DNA of 64,000 bases from Shewanella mangrovi (GTDB taxonomy: Bacteria > Pseudomonadota > Gammaproteobacteria > Enterobacterales > Shewanellaceae): NCBI RefSeq assembly GCF_000753795.1, contig NZ_JPEO01000003.1, positions 434,001 through 498,000 of the forward strand. Direction: 5' to 3'. Position numbers and translations under genes: made by a program. This document shows, in pieces, positions 1-13,479 of the stretch. Each line of letters starts with the position of its first letter. Position 1 is the stretch's first letter. Under the pieces are notes generated by a model that was given only the letters and a program-made list of their open reading frames with translations, was not told the origin of the DNA and did no database searches.

Positions 1-798
1 GACTAATCCTGCTGCATTTGGATTGTGCAACCTAATGTTATTGAGCTTGTTTGTCGCCAGCTTTAACACATGTCGAACAGCTAGATCATTTTTGATGACT
101 GATTGGTAAGAAACCGAAGAACCTTTGAATAGATCATCCAGACAATTAAACGTCTTAGTTTCATTATCTTCATCAGTAACAGAGATTTTTTCATTATCAA
201 TTAAGACGATCTTGGGATTTCTGCATACTCCGTCAGCTACAGCTTCCCTTAAACCGTATATGTAATCGCATTGAATCTGGTTGTTCGGATCTGTATAACG
301 AGATAGAGCTATCGGTGCCTGATCTGAGCGCCATGGAGTGCCAGTTAATGCTAGGGTGTATTCTGCTTGGTTTTGAATATTCAGTAAGATCTCTTCTCCC
401 CATGCATTCGCATCTTCTAGAGAACTGCCTGAGCAATGATGGATTTCGTCAAAAACAACGAGTACGCGATTTCGTTTTAGTAGTTGCCAAAAGTCTTCGT
501 TGAATGACAGCATACTTTGGTAGGTATAAGAGCAACCAATAGCCCCTATTACGCCATCGAAACGACAATCCAATCGTTTTGAAAATGCGGACTTGATCCC
601 CTGAGATATATTGATGGAAGGTGAAAAGCAAAGCACAAAGTCGATTAGGCCTTCTTCAAGTAGTTGAGCTGCCACTTCGGCCGCCATAATTGTCTTACCG
701 GCTCCAGGCGTCGCTAAACAGAGAAAGTGTCTGTGTTGGGTATTAAAGTGCTTTAGAGTACGATTGACGCACTCTGATTGCCATTTTCTTAGCCGCAT
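1..798 (-). CDS. DEAD/DEAH-box (SF2) helicase, 3' end beyond window
   Basis: The frame is open from an ATG at 798 to the left edge, so only the first 266 residues are visible. Near the start is a Walker A motif (TPGAGKT), then a DEIH box (FDEIHH) and a motif III-like TGTPWRSD, which together place it in the superfamily 2 ATP-dependent helicases (COG1061-like). The start lies only 5 bp after the stop of the 179-aa gene, so the two are probably one operon. Helicases of this type occur in restriction and other phage-defence systems and in mobile elements. The missing C-terminal half could carry a nuclease or other effector, so the exact role is unknown. Confidence 0.85.
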   Translation of the reverse strand, partial: MRLRKWQSECVNRTLKHFNTQHRHFLCLATPGAGKTIMAAEVAAQLLEEGLIDFVLCFSPSINISQGIKSAFSKRLDCRFDGVIGAIGCSYTYQSMLSFNEDFWQLLKRNRVLVVFDEIHHCSGSSLEDANAWGEEILLNIQNQAEYTLALTGTPWRSDQAPIALSRYTDPNNQIQCDYIYGLREAVADGVCRNPKIVLIDNEKISVTDEDNETKTFNCLDDLFKGSSVSYQSVIKNDLAVRHVLKLATNKLNNIRLHNPNAAGLV

Positions 799-803
799 GA
801 AGA

Positions 804-1343
804 TTATTTACGCTGGTGAGAGAGGACAGATTTAATAGCCTTGATTTGCCCAAGTAGTTTTGAGCTTCTTTCCCGGGCTTGTAAGTACTGAGATTCGAGA
901 TGTGTCTTCATTTCGGGGAAGGATTGATACAATCGCATATACTCTTCTGATTCACCAATGCTAGTAAGTAGATCCACTTCAGATTCTTTCAAACGTTCTT
1001 CAAGTTGCTTAATAGCATCAATAGTGGTCGAGGGGGCTGATGTGATCTGGTTTGCCGTGGACGTCGTTGTATTTTGCTCGATGAATTTGGTCTCAAAAAA
1101 CAGCTCAGACTTCTGGTACACAATCCTTTTAGAGTTTTTTGTTCCCTTCTTAAGCAGTAAGCCTTTCTTAACCAGTCTATGGATCTGTCTGTAAACATAT
1201 TTGCGTGCCTCATTGGGCTCTTTGGTCACTGCACACATTGCCAAGTATGAGTCAAGTAGCTGTGTCACACTGAAGTTGTCAAAGTTCTCATCTTGGATAA
1301 TGGAATTTAGTTGAGCGTTGATCTTGATGGATGGTTTTGACAT
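804..1343 (-). CDS. Winged-helix / coiled-coil protein, unknown function
   Basis: A 179-aa soluble protein I do not recognise. Residues about 20-75 look like a winged-helix DNA-binding unit (YRQIHRLVKKGLLLKKG resembles the recognition helix and wing of a MarR/Rrf2-like fold). A Ser/Thr-rich linker follows at about 90-110, then a charged helical stretch (about 110-175) that could form a coiled coil. It is the first gene of the leftward pair with the helicase and is read divergently from the small HTH regulator, sharing the intergenic palindromes. It may recruit the helicase to DNA or a partner. That is inference from layout only. Confidence 0.7.
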   Translation of the reverse strand: MSKPSIKINAQLNSIIQDENFDNFSVTQLLDSYLAMCAVTKEPNEARKYVYRQIHRLVKKGLLLKKGTKNSKRIVYQKSELFFETKFIEQNTTTSTANQITSAPSTTIDAIKQLEERLKESEVDLLTSIGESEEYMRLYQSFPEMKTHLESQYLQARERSSKLLGQIKAIKSVLSHQRK

Positions 1344-1413
1344 TAACTTTCTCGCAAAGAAGCTCTGTATCCGCTAACTCACCGGGCTAGGAGAGCTTCA
1401 TATTAATTAATGA

Positions 1414-1440
1414 GGATTATAATCCGTGGCTTTATAAGCC
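1414..1440. promoter_or_regulatory. Two adjacent palindromes, candidate operator of the small HTH regulator
   Basis: GGATTATAATCC at 1414-1425 is a perfect 12-bp palindrome. At 1428-1440 GGCTT and AAGCC flank a TAT centre. Both sit in the 135-bp divergent intergenic region. Paired palindromes of this kind are typical operators of controller (C) proteins in restriction-modification systems, where GACTATAGTC-like boxes are bound by two dimers. Binding by the neighbouring regulator is inferred. Confidence 0.5.
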
Positions 1441-1478
1441 GCAACTTTGGATAGTCTTTCTCTTTAACGAGAATAAAA

Positions 1479-1685
1479 ATGAAAGACTTAGCTATCCAGT
1501 TTGGTGCAAAATTACGCGATAAGCGCAAGGCTCTCGGGATCTCGCAAGATAAAATGGCGTTATTAGCAGAGATAGATCGTAGCTATGCAGGACGAATTGA
1601 GCGTGGTGAGGTCAACATTACGCTCGAAAAGGCCTATCAACTAGCTGAGATTTTGGAGTGTGACGTCAGAGAGTTATTACCCTAG
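1479..1685 (+). CDS. XRE-family HTH regulator, controller-protein-like
   Basis: A 68-aa protein that is almost only a Cro/C1-type helix-turn-helix: LRDKRKALGISQDKMALLAEIDRS is followed by YAGRIERGEVNITLEKAYQLAEIL. The pattern S-Q-x-x-(M/L)-A-x-x-A...R-S-Y-x-(G/S)-R-I-E-R-G is that of C proteins which time restriction-enzyme expression, and the length is close to theirs (about 70-80 aa). It is divergent from the winged-helix/helicase pair, with two palindromes between. A role as repressor or activator of both directions, including itself, is likely but unproven. Confidence 0.8.
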   Translation: MKDLAIQFGAKLRDKRKALGISQDKMALLAEIDRSYAGRIERGEVNITLEKAYQLAEILECDVRELLP

Positions 1686-1867
1686 CTTAAGAACAGCCGC
1701 CATTTCAACTCCAGAGGTGTCTCAATGTTACTTTGCAACATCAGAGTCAATACTATCTTAACTAGGAAATGCCCCATTACGATTCAGCAGTGTGATTCTG
1801 GGCTACGTCTAACACACAAAGATTGACCAAATTTTAGTAATGCTAAAAGTGACGGCTATGTTAGCGT

Positions 1868-2881
1868 TTATCTTTTTTGAATGGTTGAATTACGAGAGAT
1901 AACGATAGGATTAAAGCAGTGATGAACAGCCGAAAAATTAGCTATTGTTGTTAATTCTGCGGATGCAAAATCCAAAGCAAGATTTGCAGCTAACTGCGCC
2001 ATCTTCTGAATCGGATATTCCATACTCGTTAAAGCAGGGCGACTGTATCGCGCCATCATAGTGTTATCAAAACCAATAATGGATATATCATTCGGTACGT
2101 CGATTCCCACATCCTGTAGCTTTGCCATTGCACCACAGGCCACGGCATCGTTGTATGCCAAAATAGCGCTGAACTCAGTACCTTTACTTAATAGTTGTGT
2201 GATGGCTTGTTCACCACCATCAAAGTTTGGATTAATCGATGAAATGTGTGTTTCAGGCAATTCTACCCCAGCTTTATTAAGTGCCATCATAATCCCTTTT
2301 TGGCGATCCGTTGGATCTGAAATAGCCTGATTACTGTTTAGTAACAATATCTTATGATGATTTAATGCTAATAGATGCTCCGCCATTAACTGACCACCTA
2401 AGATGTTGTCTAACCAGACGCAGCGATCTGCAAGTACTGGAATATAGCGATTAATAAACACCATCGGCGCTTCACGACTTAATGCGACGAGTTCTTTATC
2501 AGACAGAAACTTACTATGCACTACTAATGCTTTGCATTGCTGCTCTAGTAACAACTCGATAGCTGCACGTTCAGTTTCCGCTTGCAACGCACCGGTACTC
2601 ACCAACAATGATGCATTACGTTCACGCGCCACCTGTTCCACACCACAAGCAAGACTTGAAAAAAAAGGCCCATGCCAGTCAGCTATCACTAAGCCTAGTG
2701 ATTGAGGCTGACGCTTGACCAAGGCTCGTGCATTTGCATTCGGCCGGTAGCCCAAATCACTAATCACTTTAAGCACACGATTGCGAGTAGTATCTGTTAC
2801 TGCTCCATTGTTATTGACTACGCGAGAGACGGTAGCTATCGATACGTTAGCTGCTTTAGCGATATCTTTAATAGTGACCAT
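1868..2881 (-). CDS. LacI-family transcriptional regulator (GalR/GalS-like)
   Basis: Starts at ATG 2881 (MVTIKDIAKAANVSIATVSR), which puts the LacI helix-turn-helix at the very N-terminus as in GalR and GalS; an upstream in-frame ATG adds 16 residues that do not fit the family. It has 337 aa: HTH and hinge (1-60, with YRPNANARAL) and a periplasmic-binding-like sugar domain. Stretches such as ALVVHSKFLSDKEL, AYNDAVACGAMAKL and SIIGFDNTMMARYS resemble E. coli GalS. It begins 60 bp after the GH2-GH43 gene and is the last gene of that operon, so it probably represses its own operon through the palindrome at 9639-9654. The inducer is likely galactose or a related sugar. Confidence 0.88.
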   Translation of the reverse strand: MVTIKDIAKAANVSIATVSRVVNNNGAVTDTTRNRVLKVISDLGYRPNANARALVKRQPQSLGLVIADWHGPFFSSLACGVEQVARERNASLLVSTGALQAETERAAIELLLEQQCKALVVHSKFLSDKELVALSREAPMVFINRYIPVLADRCVWLDNILGGQLMAEHLLALNHHKILLLNSNQAISDPTDRQKGIMMALNKAGVELPETHISSINPNFDGGEQAITQLLSKGTEFSAILAYNDAVACGAMAKLQDVGIDVPNDISIIGFDNTMMARYSRPALTSMEYPIQKMAQLAANLALDFASAELTTIANFSAVHHCFNPIVISRNSTIQKR

Positions 2882-2941
2882 TATTATTATCCAACCTAAG
2901 GACGCCGCGGGAGAATTCCGCCCTCGCATTAAGTCAATAGA

Positions 2942-8414
<5,473 letters not shown>

Positions 8415-8441
8415 AGTCATTCCCTACTTAATCGGTTCCAT

Positions 8442-9527
8442 TTACTTGTTCAGGTGTACTGGGATTGCTGGCGCAATACCCGTGAGTGATGGTTTAACTT
8501 CTTGAAGACTGCCATCTGCGTTAAAGCGCAGCGCGTCGATACACACTTCTCGGTGATAACCCGCAGCTTTACCCATGGTGATACCGTGTGGACGACTGAA
8601 GCGGTGGTAAACTATGAACCAGTTATTGGTCCCCGGTTGTTGGATGACTGCGTTATGGCCTGTAGCAAAGATCCCCTGCGTAGCATCCTGCTCGATCACT
8701 AAGTTATTTTGTGGGACTGTTAATGGGCCAAGCGGCGATTTAGCGGTAGCGTATCGGACACGATAACTTGGATCGCGGGTGTCGTTTTCCGACCACATAA
8801 AGTAGTAAGTACCGTTGCGATAAAACACTTCGGTACCTTCGCGATATGTTGCGTCTGGGGTTAGCAATTTGGTGGTGCCAGGTTTGAGGCTAAGCATGTC
8901 GTCACTCAGCTCTGCGACAGCCATATAACCGTTACCCCAATACAAATAATGTTTACCGCTAACTGGGTCGGTGAAAACATCAGGATCAATTTGCTGACCG
9001 CCAGCGACACCTTGAGGTAGTTGGTCAATCAGCGGTTTGCCTGAGTCAACAAATGGACCTTGCGGATTATCACTGCTCGCCACCCCAATTTTTTGTCCTG
9101 CTGAGAAATAGTAATAATAGCGGTATCCTTGCGCTTGCTTTACTTCAACGGCCGTCGGTGCCCATGCGCGACTGTCCGCCCAACTGACATCTTTGCCTAA
9201 CTGCAAAATTTTGCCTTCGTTATGCCAATGGACTAAGTCATTGCTGGAAAAGGTTTCAAAGTAACTACCTGACCACCCGGTGAAGCCGTCACTAGTCGGA
9301 TAGAGAAAATACTTCTGCAATTTACGAGAATAGAGAATTTCGGGATCGGCATAATAACCACGAATAATAGGGTTGCGCTCTAAGACGACAGTTTCTGGAT
9401 AATCTTGAGGCTCATCTTTTCCTTTACCAGCAAAATAACTGTAAGAATAACCAATATTGGCACAGCTGGTTAGCGAAAGACTTAGCAACGGTACTACAAA
9501 CATAAAACACAGAGAAGTTTGTTTCAT
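8442..9527 (-). CDS. GH43-family glycosidase, lipoprotein
   Basis: 361 aa, with a signal peptide ending in a lipobox-like LTSC (Cys22), so probably membrane-anchored. Single-domain GH43 beta-propeller: YYADPEI (base Asp), QQIDPDVF (pKa-modulating Asp) and YREGTEVF (acid Glu), with TGHNAV late in the sequence as in family members. GH43 enzymes act on arabinose-, xylose- or galactose-containing side chains. It is the first gene of the leftward operon, 120 bp from the operator at 9639-9654. It is distinct from the GH43 domain in the fusion protein, so the operon has two GH43 units. Confidence 0.87.
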   Translation of the reverse strand: MKQTSLCFMFVVPLLSLSLTSCANIGYSYSYFAGKGKDEPQDYPETVVLERNPIIRGYYADPEILYSRKLQKYFLYPTSDGFTGWSGSYFETFSSNDLVHWHNEGKILQLGKDVSWADSRAWAPTAVEVKQAQGYRYYYYFSAGQKIGVASSDNPQGPFVDSGKPLIDQLPQGVAGGQQIDPDVFTDPVSGKHYLYWGNGYMAVAELSDDMLSLKPGTTKLLTPDATYREGTEVFYRNGTYYFMWSENDTRDPSYRVRYATAKSPLGPLTVPQNNLVIEQDATQGIFATGHNAVIQQPGTNNWFIVYHRFSRPHGITMGKAAGYHREVCIDALRFNADGSLQEVKPSLTGIAPAIPVHLNK

Positions 9528-10003
9528 CGGTTAGCTCTTTTGAAAAATTAATGGGTGTTACAACCAATCTTCCGACTCAACGGCCTTTGACGGTGACAGA
9601 GCTGGAAAAATGACATGCTATTTGTATTACATATAATAATGTAAACGTTTACATGCAAATGTAATTCAGGTGGTTTATGAGGATATTGATTTTGGTGGTG
9701 ATGAAATTTTGGCTTAAGCTTGAACCGTTTACATATGGGAAAAGGGCCATTTACAGTGATGATAGCTTAATATTGCGCCATGATGCTTAGTTATAGTGCT
9801 TGTTGTGGGGCCATTTTTATCAAAGGACACTGCATATCTATGTAAATCTCCTGCACACTGTCGCTAACACAATTCGGCAACCATTCGTTGTGCAATCCTT
9901 GTTGACAGAAGTAGATAGTATTTACCAGCTTCAACATTTACCAATTGAATGATGTGATGGTTGTATCAATGTCATACTAAGTTACCCTGAAATAGGCATA
10001 TCT
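9528..10003. promoter_or_regulatory. Intergenic region with the GH operon promoter
   Basis: 476 bp without a supported gene. It must hold the leftward promoter of the glycosidase operon and contains the LacI-type operator (9639-9654) and a partial copy at about 9723-9735 (AACCGTTTACAT). The right half leads into a truncated Crp/Fnr-like gene and shows nothing else recognisable. Confidence 0.6.
9639..9654. promoter_or_regulatory. LacI/GalR-type operator
   Basis: ATGTAAACGTTTACAT is a perfect 16-bp palindrome with the central CG typical of LacI/GalR-family operators (GTNNANCGNTNNAC). It is 112 bp upstream of the first glycosidase gene. The GalR/GalS-like regulator at the end of the same operon is the obvious ligand. 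That it binds here is inferred. Confidence 0.75.
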
Positions 10004-10243
10004 ATGAGTTCTATCATTGCAAGATTTCCAAAATTTATACGCATTGGGCGTGTTGTTCATTTCAAAAGGCGTGAGACTTTGCTCAATGATGGAGACGTCT
10101 GCCAAAATGTTTTTATTATCGAAAAGGGCATCGTTAGGTCTTGGTTCAATGGAGATGGTGACGATGTAACGTTTCAGTTTTACTTTGCAGGCGATGTAGT
10201 AGAGATTTTGATACTGTGGGGTTTGACCTTACTGCGGGTTTGA
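10004..10243 (+). pseudogene. Truncated Crp/Fnr-family regulator
   Basis: The first about 66 residues match the start of a cyclic-nucleotide-binding domain of Crp/Fnr regulators (ETLLNDGDVCQNVFIIEKGIVRSWF, then DDVTFQFYFAGDVV). The similarity then stops and the frame ends after 79 residues, with no rest of the beta-barrel and no helix-turn-helix. The sequence that follows encodes the tail of an unrelated enzyme in another frame, so this is a 5' gene remnant left by a deletion. Confidence 0.7.
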
Positions 10244-10410
10244 AGGATGCATTAATTTTTGAAACCGCATTCACTTCTTGTGGCGTTAAGCCTTCTGCAA
10301 TTGCAGGAGCTAAAGACAACTTAGTTGCAGCAAATGCTAATGGGCTAGGGCATAAAGACTGGAGCGCGTTAACCGAAATATCACTCGTTTTTGCTGGCTT
10401 AGCCGAATAG
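10216..10410 (+). pseudogene. 3' remnant of a 3-hydroxyisobutyrate dehydrogenase-family gene
   Basis: About 64 residues beginning GFDLTAGLKDA and containing GLGHKDWSALTEI match the C-terminal helical domain of the beta-hydroxyacid dehydrogenase family, where G-x-KD and D-W-S-A are the usual end motifs. The Rossmann domain and catalytic Lys region are missing. It abuts the truncated Crp/Fnr gene, with the junction near 10200-10216, so the two fragments look like a deletion scar. Confidence 0.6.
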
Positions 10411-10624
10411 TTATCAGCTGAAGGTGACGGCGTTAGCTCCACTACTCTCATGTTGTCATTTCTAAAATATAATCAGTGCTTCTTGAACAAGAAGATGACC
10501 TCTATCGATTAATCTTTGCTTGCTCATAGACTTGACTGAGATATTCGAAATTTTATAGACGCTTATGAACGTTCAGTAACGCCGTTTTATCCTAAATTCG
10601 CAACGTCTGTCACAGCATCCAAGA

Positions 10625-10640
10625 TTGGAATCAATTCCAA
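10625..10640. promoter_or_regulatory. Palindrome TTGGAAT-CA-ATTCCAA (site 1)
   Basis: TTGGAATCAATTCCAA lies 107 bp upstream of the acuI-like gene. The same TTGGAA-N4-TTCCAA pattern recurs at 11749-11764 and nearly complete at 11865-11878. It is probably an operator for a dimeric regulator; the nearby TetR and LysR genes are candidates. Confidence 0.6.
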
Positions 10641-10746
10641 AATCTAATTCAGTTAACACTAATAAAACTTTCTGAGGGAGATGAAGTTTAATTCGATGCA
10701 TGTCCACTGTATCGTGCCAATTCCATTCATGCAAAAGGATCTCTAA

Positions 10747-11730
10747 ATGTTTAAAGCACTTCTATTACAGCAAACTGAAGGTAAAACGAGCGCAAGCGTC
10801 ACCGATGTTGACTATGAACAATTGCCTGATGGGGAGGTAACCGTCAAAGTTGCTTATAGTTCCTTAAACTACAAAGATGGCTTGGCTATTACCGGTTGGG
10901 GCAAAATCATTCGTCAGTTTCCTATGGTGCCTGGAATCGATTTCGTGGGACAAGTGGTGAACTCCTCAGACGTTCGCTATCAAACAGGAGATTGGGTTAT
11001 TTTAACGGGATGGGGTGTAGGAGAAAATCATTGGGGCGGAATGGCTGAATTTGCGAAAGTAAAAGCCGATTGGCTGGTACCCATGCCTAGGGATTGTGAT
11101 GTAACTAAAGCAATGATGATCGGCACTGCCGGTTTGACCGCTATGTTATGTGTACAGGCAATCATGGAAGACGATGTAACTCCTGATTCAGGTGCGGTGT
11201 TGGTAACAGGTGCTAGCGGCGGTGTTGGTTCCGCAGCAGTCACATTATTATCAGCTTTAGGTTATCAGGTGACTGCAAGTACTGGTCGTATAGAAAGCAA
11301 TGGCGAGTTATTGCGAAAGCTTGGTGCAAATGATGTCATTTCCCGTGATGAATTTACCTCACCAGGCAGACCTTTAGATAAACAACGTTGGGCTGCTGTA
11401 ATCGATACCGTAGGTGAACAGACGCTGGCCACAGCTCTCGCGCAATTAAAATACGGTGGTGTAGCCGCAATTTGCGGTTTGGTTGGTGGTTATAAATTAC
11501 CCACTACGGTAATGCCATTTATTTTGCGAGGAATTAGTTTAAGAGGAATCGATTCAGTATATTGCCCTACAGATAAAAGAATAAAAGCTTGGAATCAAGC
11601 CTTGGATATATTACCGGAAACTTTCTATAACCGAGCCTGCCAAATAATTTCACTTACAGAAGTTCCTAAATTTGCTTTTGATATTATAAACGGCAATGTA
11701 ACAGGTCGAACAATTATTAAAATTAGTTAG
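10747..11730 (+). CDS. acuI: Acrylyl-CoA reductase-like quinone oxidoreductase (AcuI/YhdH family)
   Basis: 327-aa zinc-free medium-chain dehydrogenase/reductase. Motifs of the AcuI/YhdH group are SSLNYKDGLAITG, FPMVPGIDFVG, GTAGLTAMLCV and the NADPH-binding VLVTGASGGVGSAAVTLL, ending with TGRTIIKI. Family members reduce acrylyl-CoA to propionyl-CoA with NADPH, which detoxifies acrylate formed from DMSP or other C3 acids. It is followed after 193 bp by a periplasmic flavoprotein reductase and cytochrome, with shared palindromes at both promoters, suggesting a joint role with an unsaturated acid. The physiological substrate is inferred; YhdH proteins can reduce other enones or enoyl-CoAs. Confidence 0.82.
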   Translation: MFKALLLQQTEGKTSASVTDVDYEQLPDGEVTVKVAYSSLNYKDGLAITGWGKIIRQFPMVPGIDFVGQVVNSSDVRYQTGDWVILTGWGVGENHWGGMAEFAKVKADWLVPMPRDCDVTKAMMIGTAGLTAMLCVQAIMEDDVTPDSGAVLVTGASGGVGSAAVTLLSALGYQVTASTGRIESNGELLRKLGANDVISRDEFTSPGRPLDKQRWAAVIDTVGEQTLATALAQLKYGGVAAICGLVGGYKLPTTVMPFILRGISLRGIDSVYCPTDKRIKAWNQALDILPETFYNRACQIISLTEVPKFAFDIINGNVTGRTIIKIS

Positions 11731-11748
11731 ATAAAATTTAGTGAATTT

Positions 11749-11764
11749 TTGGAAGTGGTTCCAA
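11749..11764. promoter_or_regulatory. Palindrome TTGGAA-GTGG-TTCCAA (site 2)
   Basis: Perfect 6-bp arms with a 4-bp centre, 18 bp after the acuI-like stop codon. Same pattern as sites 1 and 3. It is upstream of the flavoprotein gene, so it may be the distal operator of that promoter. Confidence 0.6.
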
Positions 11765-11864
11765 TGTGCTCAGTTAAACAAAAATATCTGGTAAAAACCA
11801 AGATAATTCCCACTTTTTTATATTAGTAAACAATAAATATTTATCGCGATTTATAATTCGCATT

Positions 11865-11878
11865 TTGGAATCAATTCC
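11865..11878. promoter_or_regulatory. Half-degenerate palindrome TTGGAATCAATTCC (site 3)
   Basis: TTGGAATCAATTCC is identical to the first 14 bases of site 1, and only the last AA becomes GT. It lies 46 bp upstream of the flavoprotein ATG, a position suited to repression or to a core-promoter operator. Confidence 0.6.
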
Positions 11879-11923
11879 GTTTTTATTATTTCGATATCAA
11901 CCAAAACAAGAAGGTGATATCGA

Positions 11924-13450
11924 ATGAGCAAAATTAGTCTGCTTGAACGTCGGCAATTCATAAAAACTTTTGGCGCGGCTGCTGGAGTGGCCGCTGGTGC
12001 AGCTGTTTCGGGACCTGTGATGGCAGTTTCTTCATCATCCGTAGGTGTAAAATGGGATGAAGAAGTTGAACTGCTAATTATTGGCTCAGGTTTCGCTGGG
12101 CTTGCTGCGTCAATTGAAGCAACAAAACGTGGATGCAAGGATGTCCATATCTTTGAAAAAATGCCATATTTTGGTGGAAACTCCGCAATCAATGGCGGTC
12201 TTTTTGCGGCACCTGGTACACCGTTGCAACAAAAAGAAGGGGTCAAGGATTCGGTTGATATTATGGTTGCAGACCAAATTAAATCAGGTCGTGGCATTGC
12301 TGACGTTGCCTTACTTCGTCATGTGGCGTCTCACGCGGCAGAAGCGCTCCAACTAACAATTGATGCCGGTGCAGAATTCCATCCTTACTTACAACAACTA
12401 GGTGGCCATTCGGTTGCTCGAACATATCAAACGGCCGTTAGCTGTGGAGCTGGCATTACCCAGCCACTGTATAACGAATGTAAGCGCATCGGTGTTAAGA
12501 CTCGAAATAGATCCAAATTTGAAGGTTTTCTATTAGGGCAAGATGGCAGTGTAGAAGGCGTGAAAATGCGCGTGGGCTATTACTTTGGCAAAGATGACTC
12601 AGGAGCGGTCAAAAATATCAGAGCCAAGAAAGGCGTAATTGTGGCAACGGGGGGGTTTGCTCAAAACGTTACCCTTCGCATGGCACAAGATCCAACATTG
12701 ACTTCGGAAGTAGGTTGTACAAATGCTCCTGGAGCAACTGGCGAAGGAATGTATGAAATGTTCCGCCTAGGTGCGATTCCAGTGCATTTGGCTCATATTC
12801 AGTCTGGTCCGTGGGCATCTCCTGACGAGGGTGGCTTCGGTTATGTATCCAATTATTCGATTTTTAACTTCCCTCACTCTGTAGCGATTAACTGTAAAAC
12901 TGGTAAGCGATTTATGAATGAAATTGCTGACCGGAAAACTCGTGCTGACGCAGAGTTGGCATGTCGTGATAGTCAAGGGAATCCGATGCCACCAATTTTA
13001 ATTAGCAGTTTCAAGGACTCAAAAAACCATCCCAATACTGCTAAGGTCATCAAGTATAACGTCGGCTGGAAATTTGAGTCGCTTGAAGACATTGCAAAAC
13101 ATTTCAATGTCCCTGTTGAACCATTAAAAGCACAGATTAACGAGTACAACACTTATGTGAAAAATGGGAAGGATGAACAGTTCGGTAAAGATATGACCAA
13201 AGCTACCGAAATGGCGGGGCCTTTCACTGTCGTGCGCCTATGGCCCAAAGTTCACTACTGTCAAGGTGGTGTGAAAGTTAACACCAAAGCAGAAGTTATT
13301 GATAGTTTCAGCGGCAAACCGATTACCGGCTTGTATGCTGCTGGCGAGGTATGTGGCGGTATTCATGGCGTTAGCAGATTGGGAAGTTGTTCGATTCCTG
13401 AATGTATCGTAATGGGTATGACTGCGGCTCGCAGCGCATTGTCAGCATAA
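11924..13450 (+). CDS. Tat-exported flavoprotein reductase, fumarate-reductase/UrdA-like family
   Basis: 508 aa. The N-terminus carries a twin-arginine signal (R9-R10-QFIK, then an Ala-rich segment ending near VMA34). FAD binding is shown by IIGSGFAGLAA (53-63), FEKMPYFGGNS and ATGGFAQN. The catalytic pattern of soluble fumarate reductases is kept: NEIADR (R337, matching the proton-donor Arg), HYCQGGV (H444) and GGIHGVSRLGSCS (H481, R485). The fumarate-type QAHP segment is replaced by HIQSGPW (291-297), so fumarate is probably not the substrate. No heme motifs are present; electrons likely come from the tetraheme cytochrome encoded 29 bp downstream. It is probably a periplasmic terminal reductase for an unsaturated acid such as acrylate, methacrylate or an aromatic enoate. 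Confidence 0.85.
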   Translation: MSKISLLERRQFIKTFGAAAGVAAGAAVSGPVMAVSSSSVGVKWDEEVELLIIGSGFAGLAASIEATKRGCKDVHIFEKMPYFGGNSAINGGLFAAPGTPLQQKEGVKDSVDIMVADQIKSGRGIADVALLRHVASHAAEALQLTIDAGAEFHPYLQQLGGHSVARTYQTAVSCGAGITQPLYNECKRIGVKTRNRSKFEGFLLGQDGSVEGVKMRVGYYFGKDDSGAVKNIRAKKGVIVATGGFAQNVTLRMAQDPTLTSEVGCTNAPGATGEGMYEMFRLGAIPVHLAHIQSGPWASPDEGGFGYVSNYSIFNFPHSVAINCKTGKRFMNEIADRKTRADAELACRDSQGNPMPPILISSFKDSKNHPNTAKVIKYNVGWKFESLEDIAKHFNVPVEPLKAQINEYNTYVKNGKDEQFGKDMTKATEMAGPFTVVRLWPKVHYCQGGVKVNTKAEVIDSFSGKPITGLYAAGEVCGGIHGVSRLGSCSIPECIVMGMTAARSALSA

Positions 13451-13479
13451 TCACAATTCAGTGATCGGGAGATTTACAG

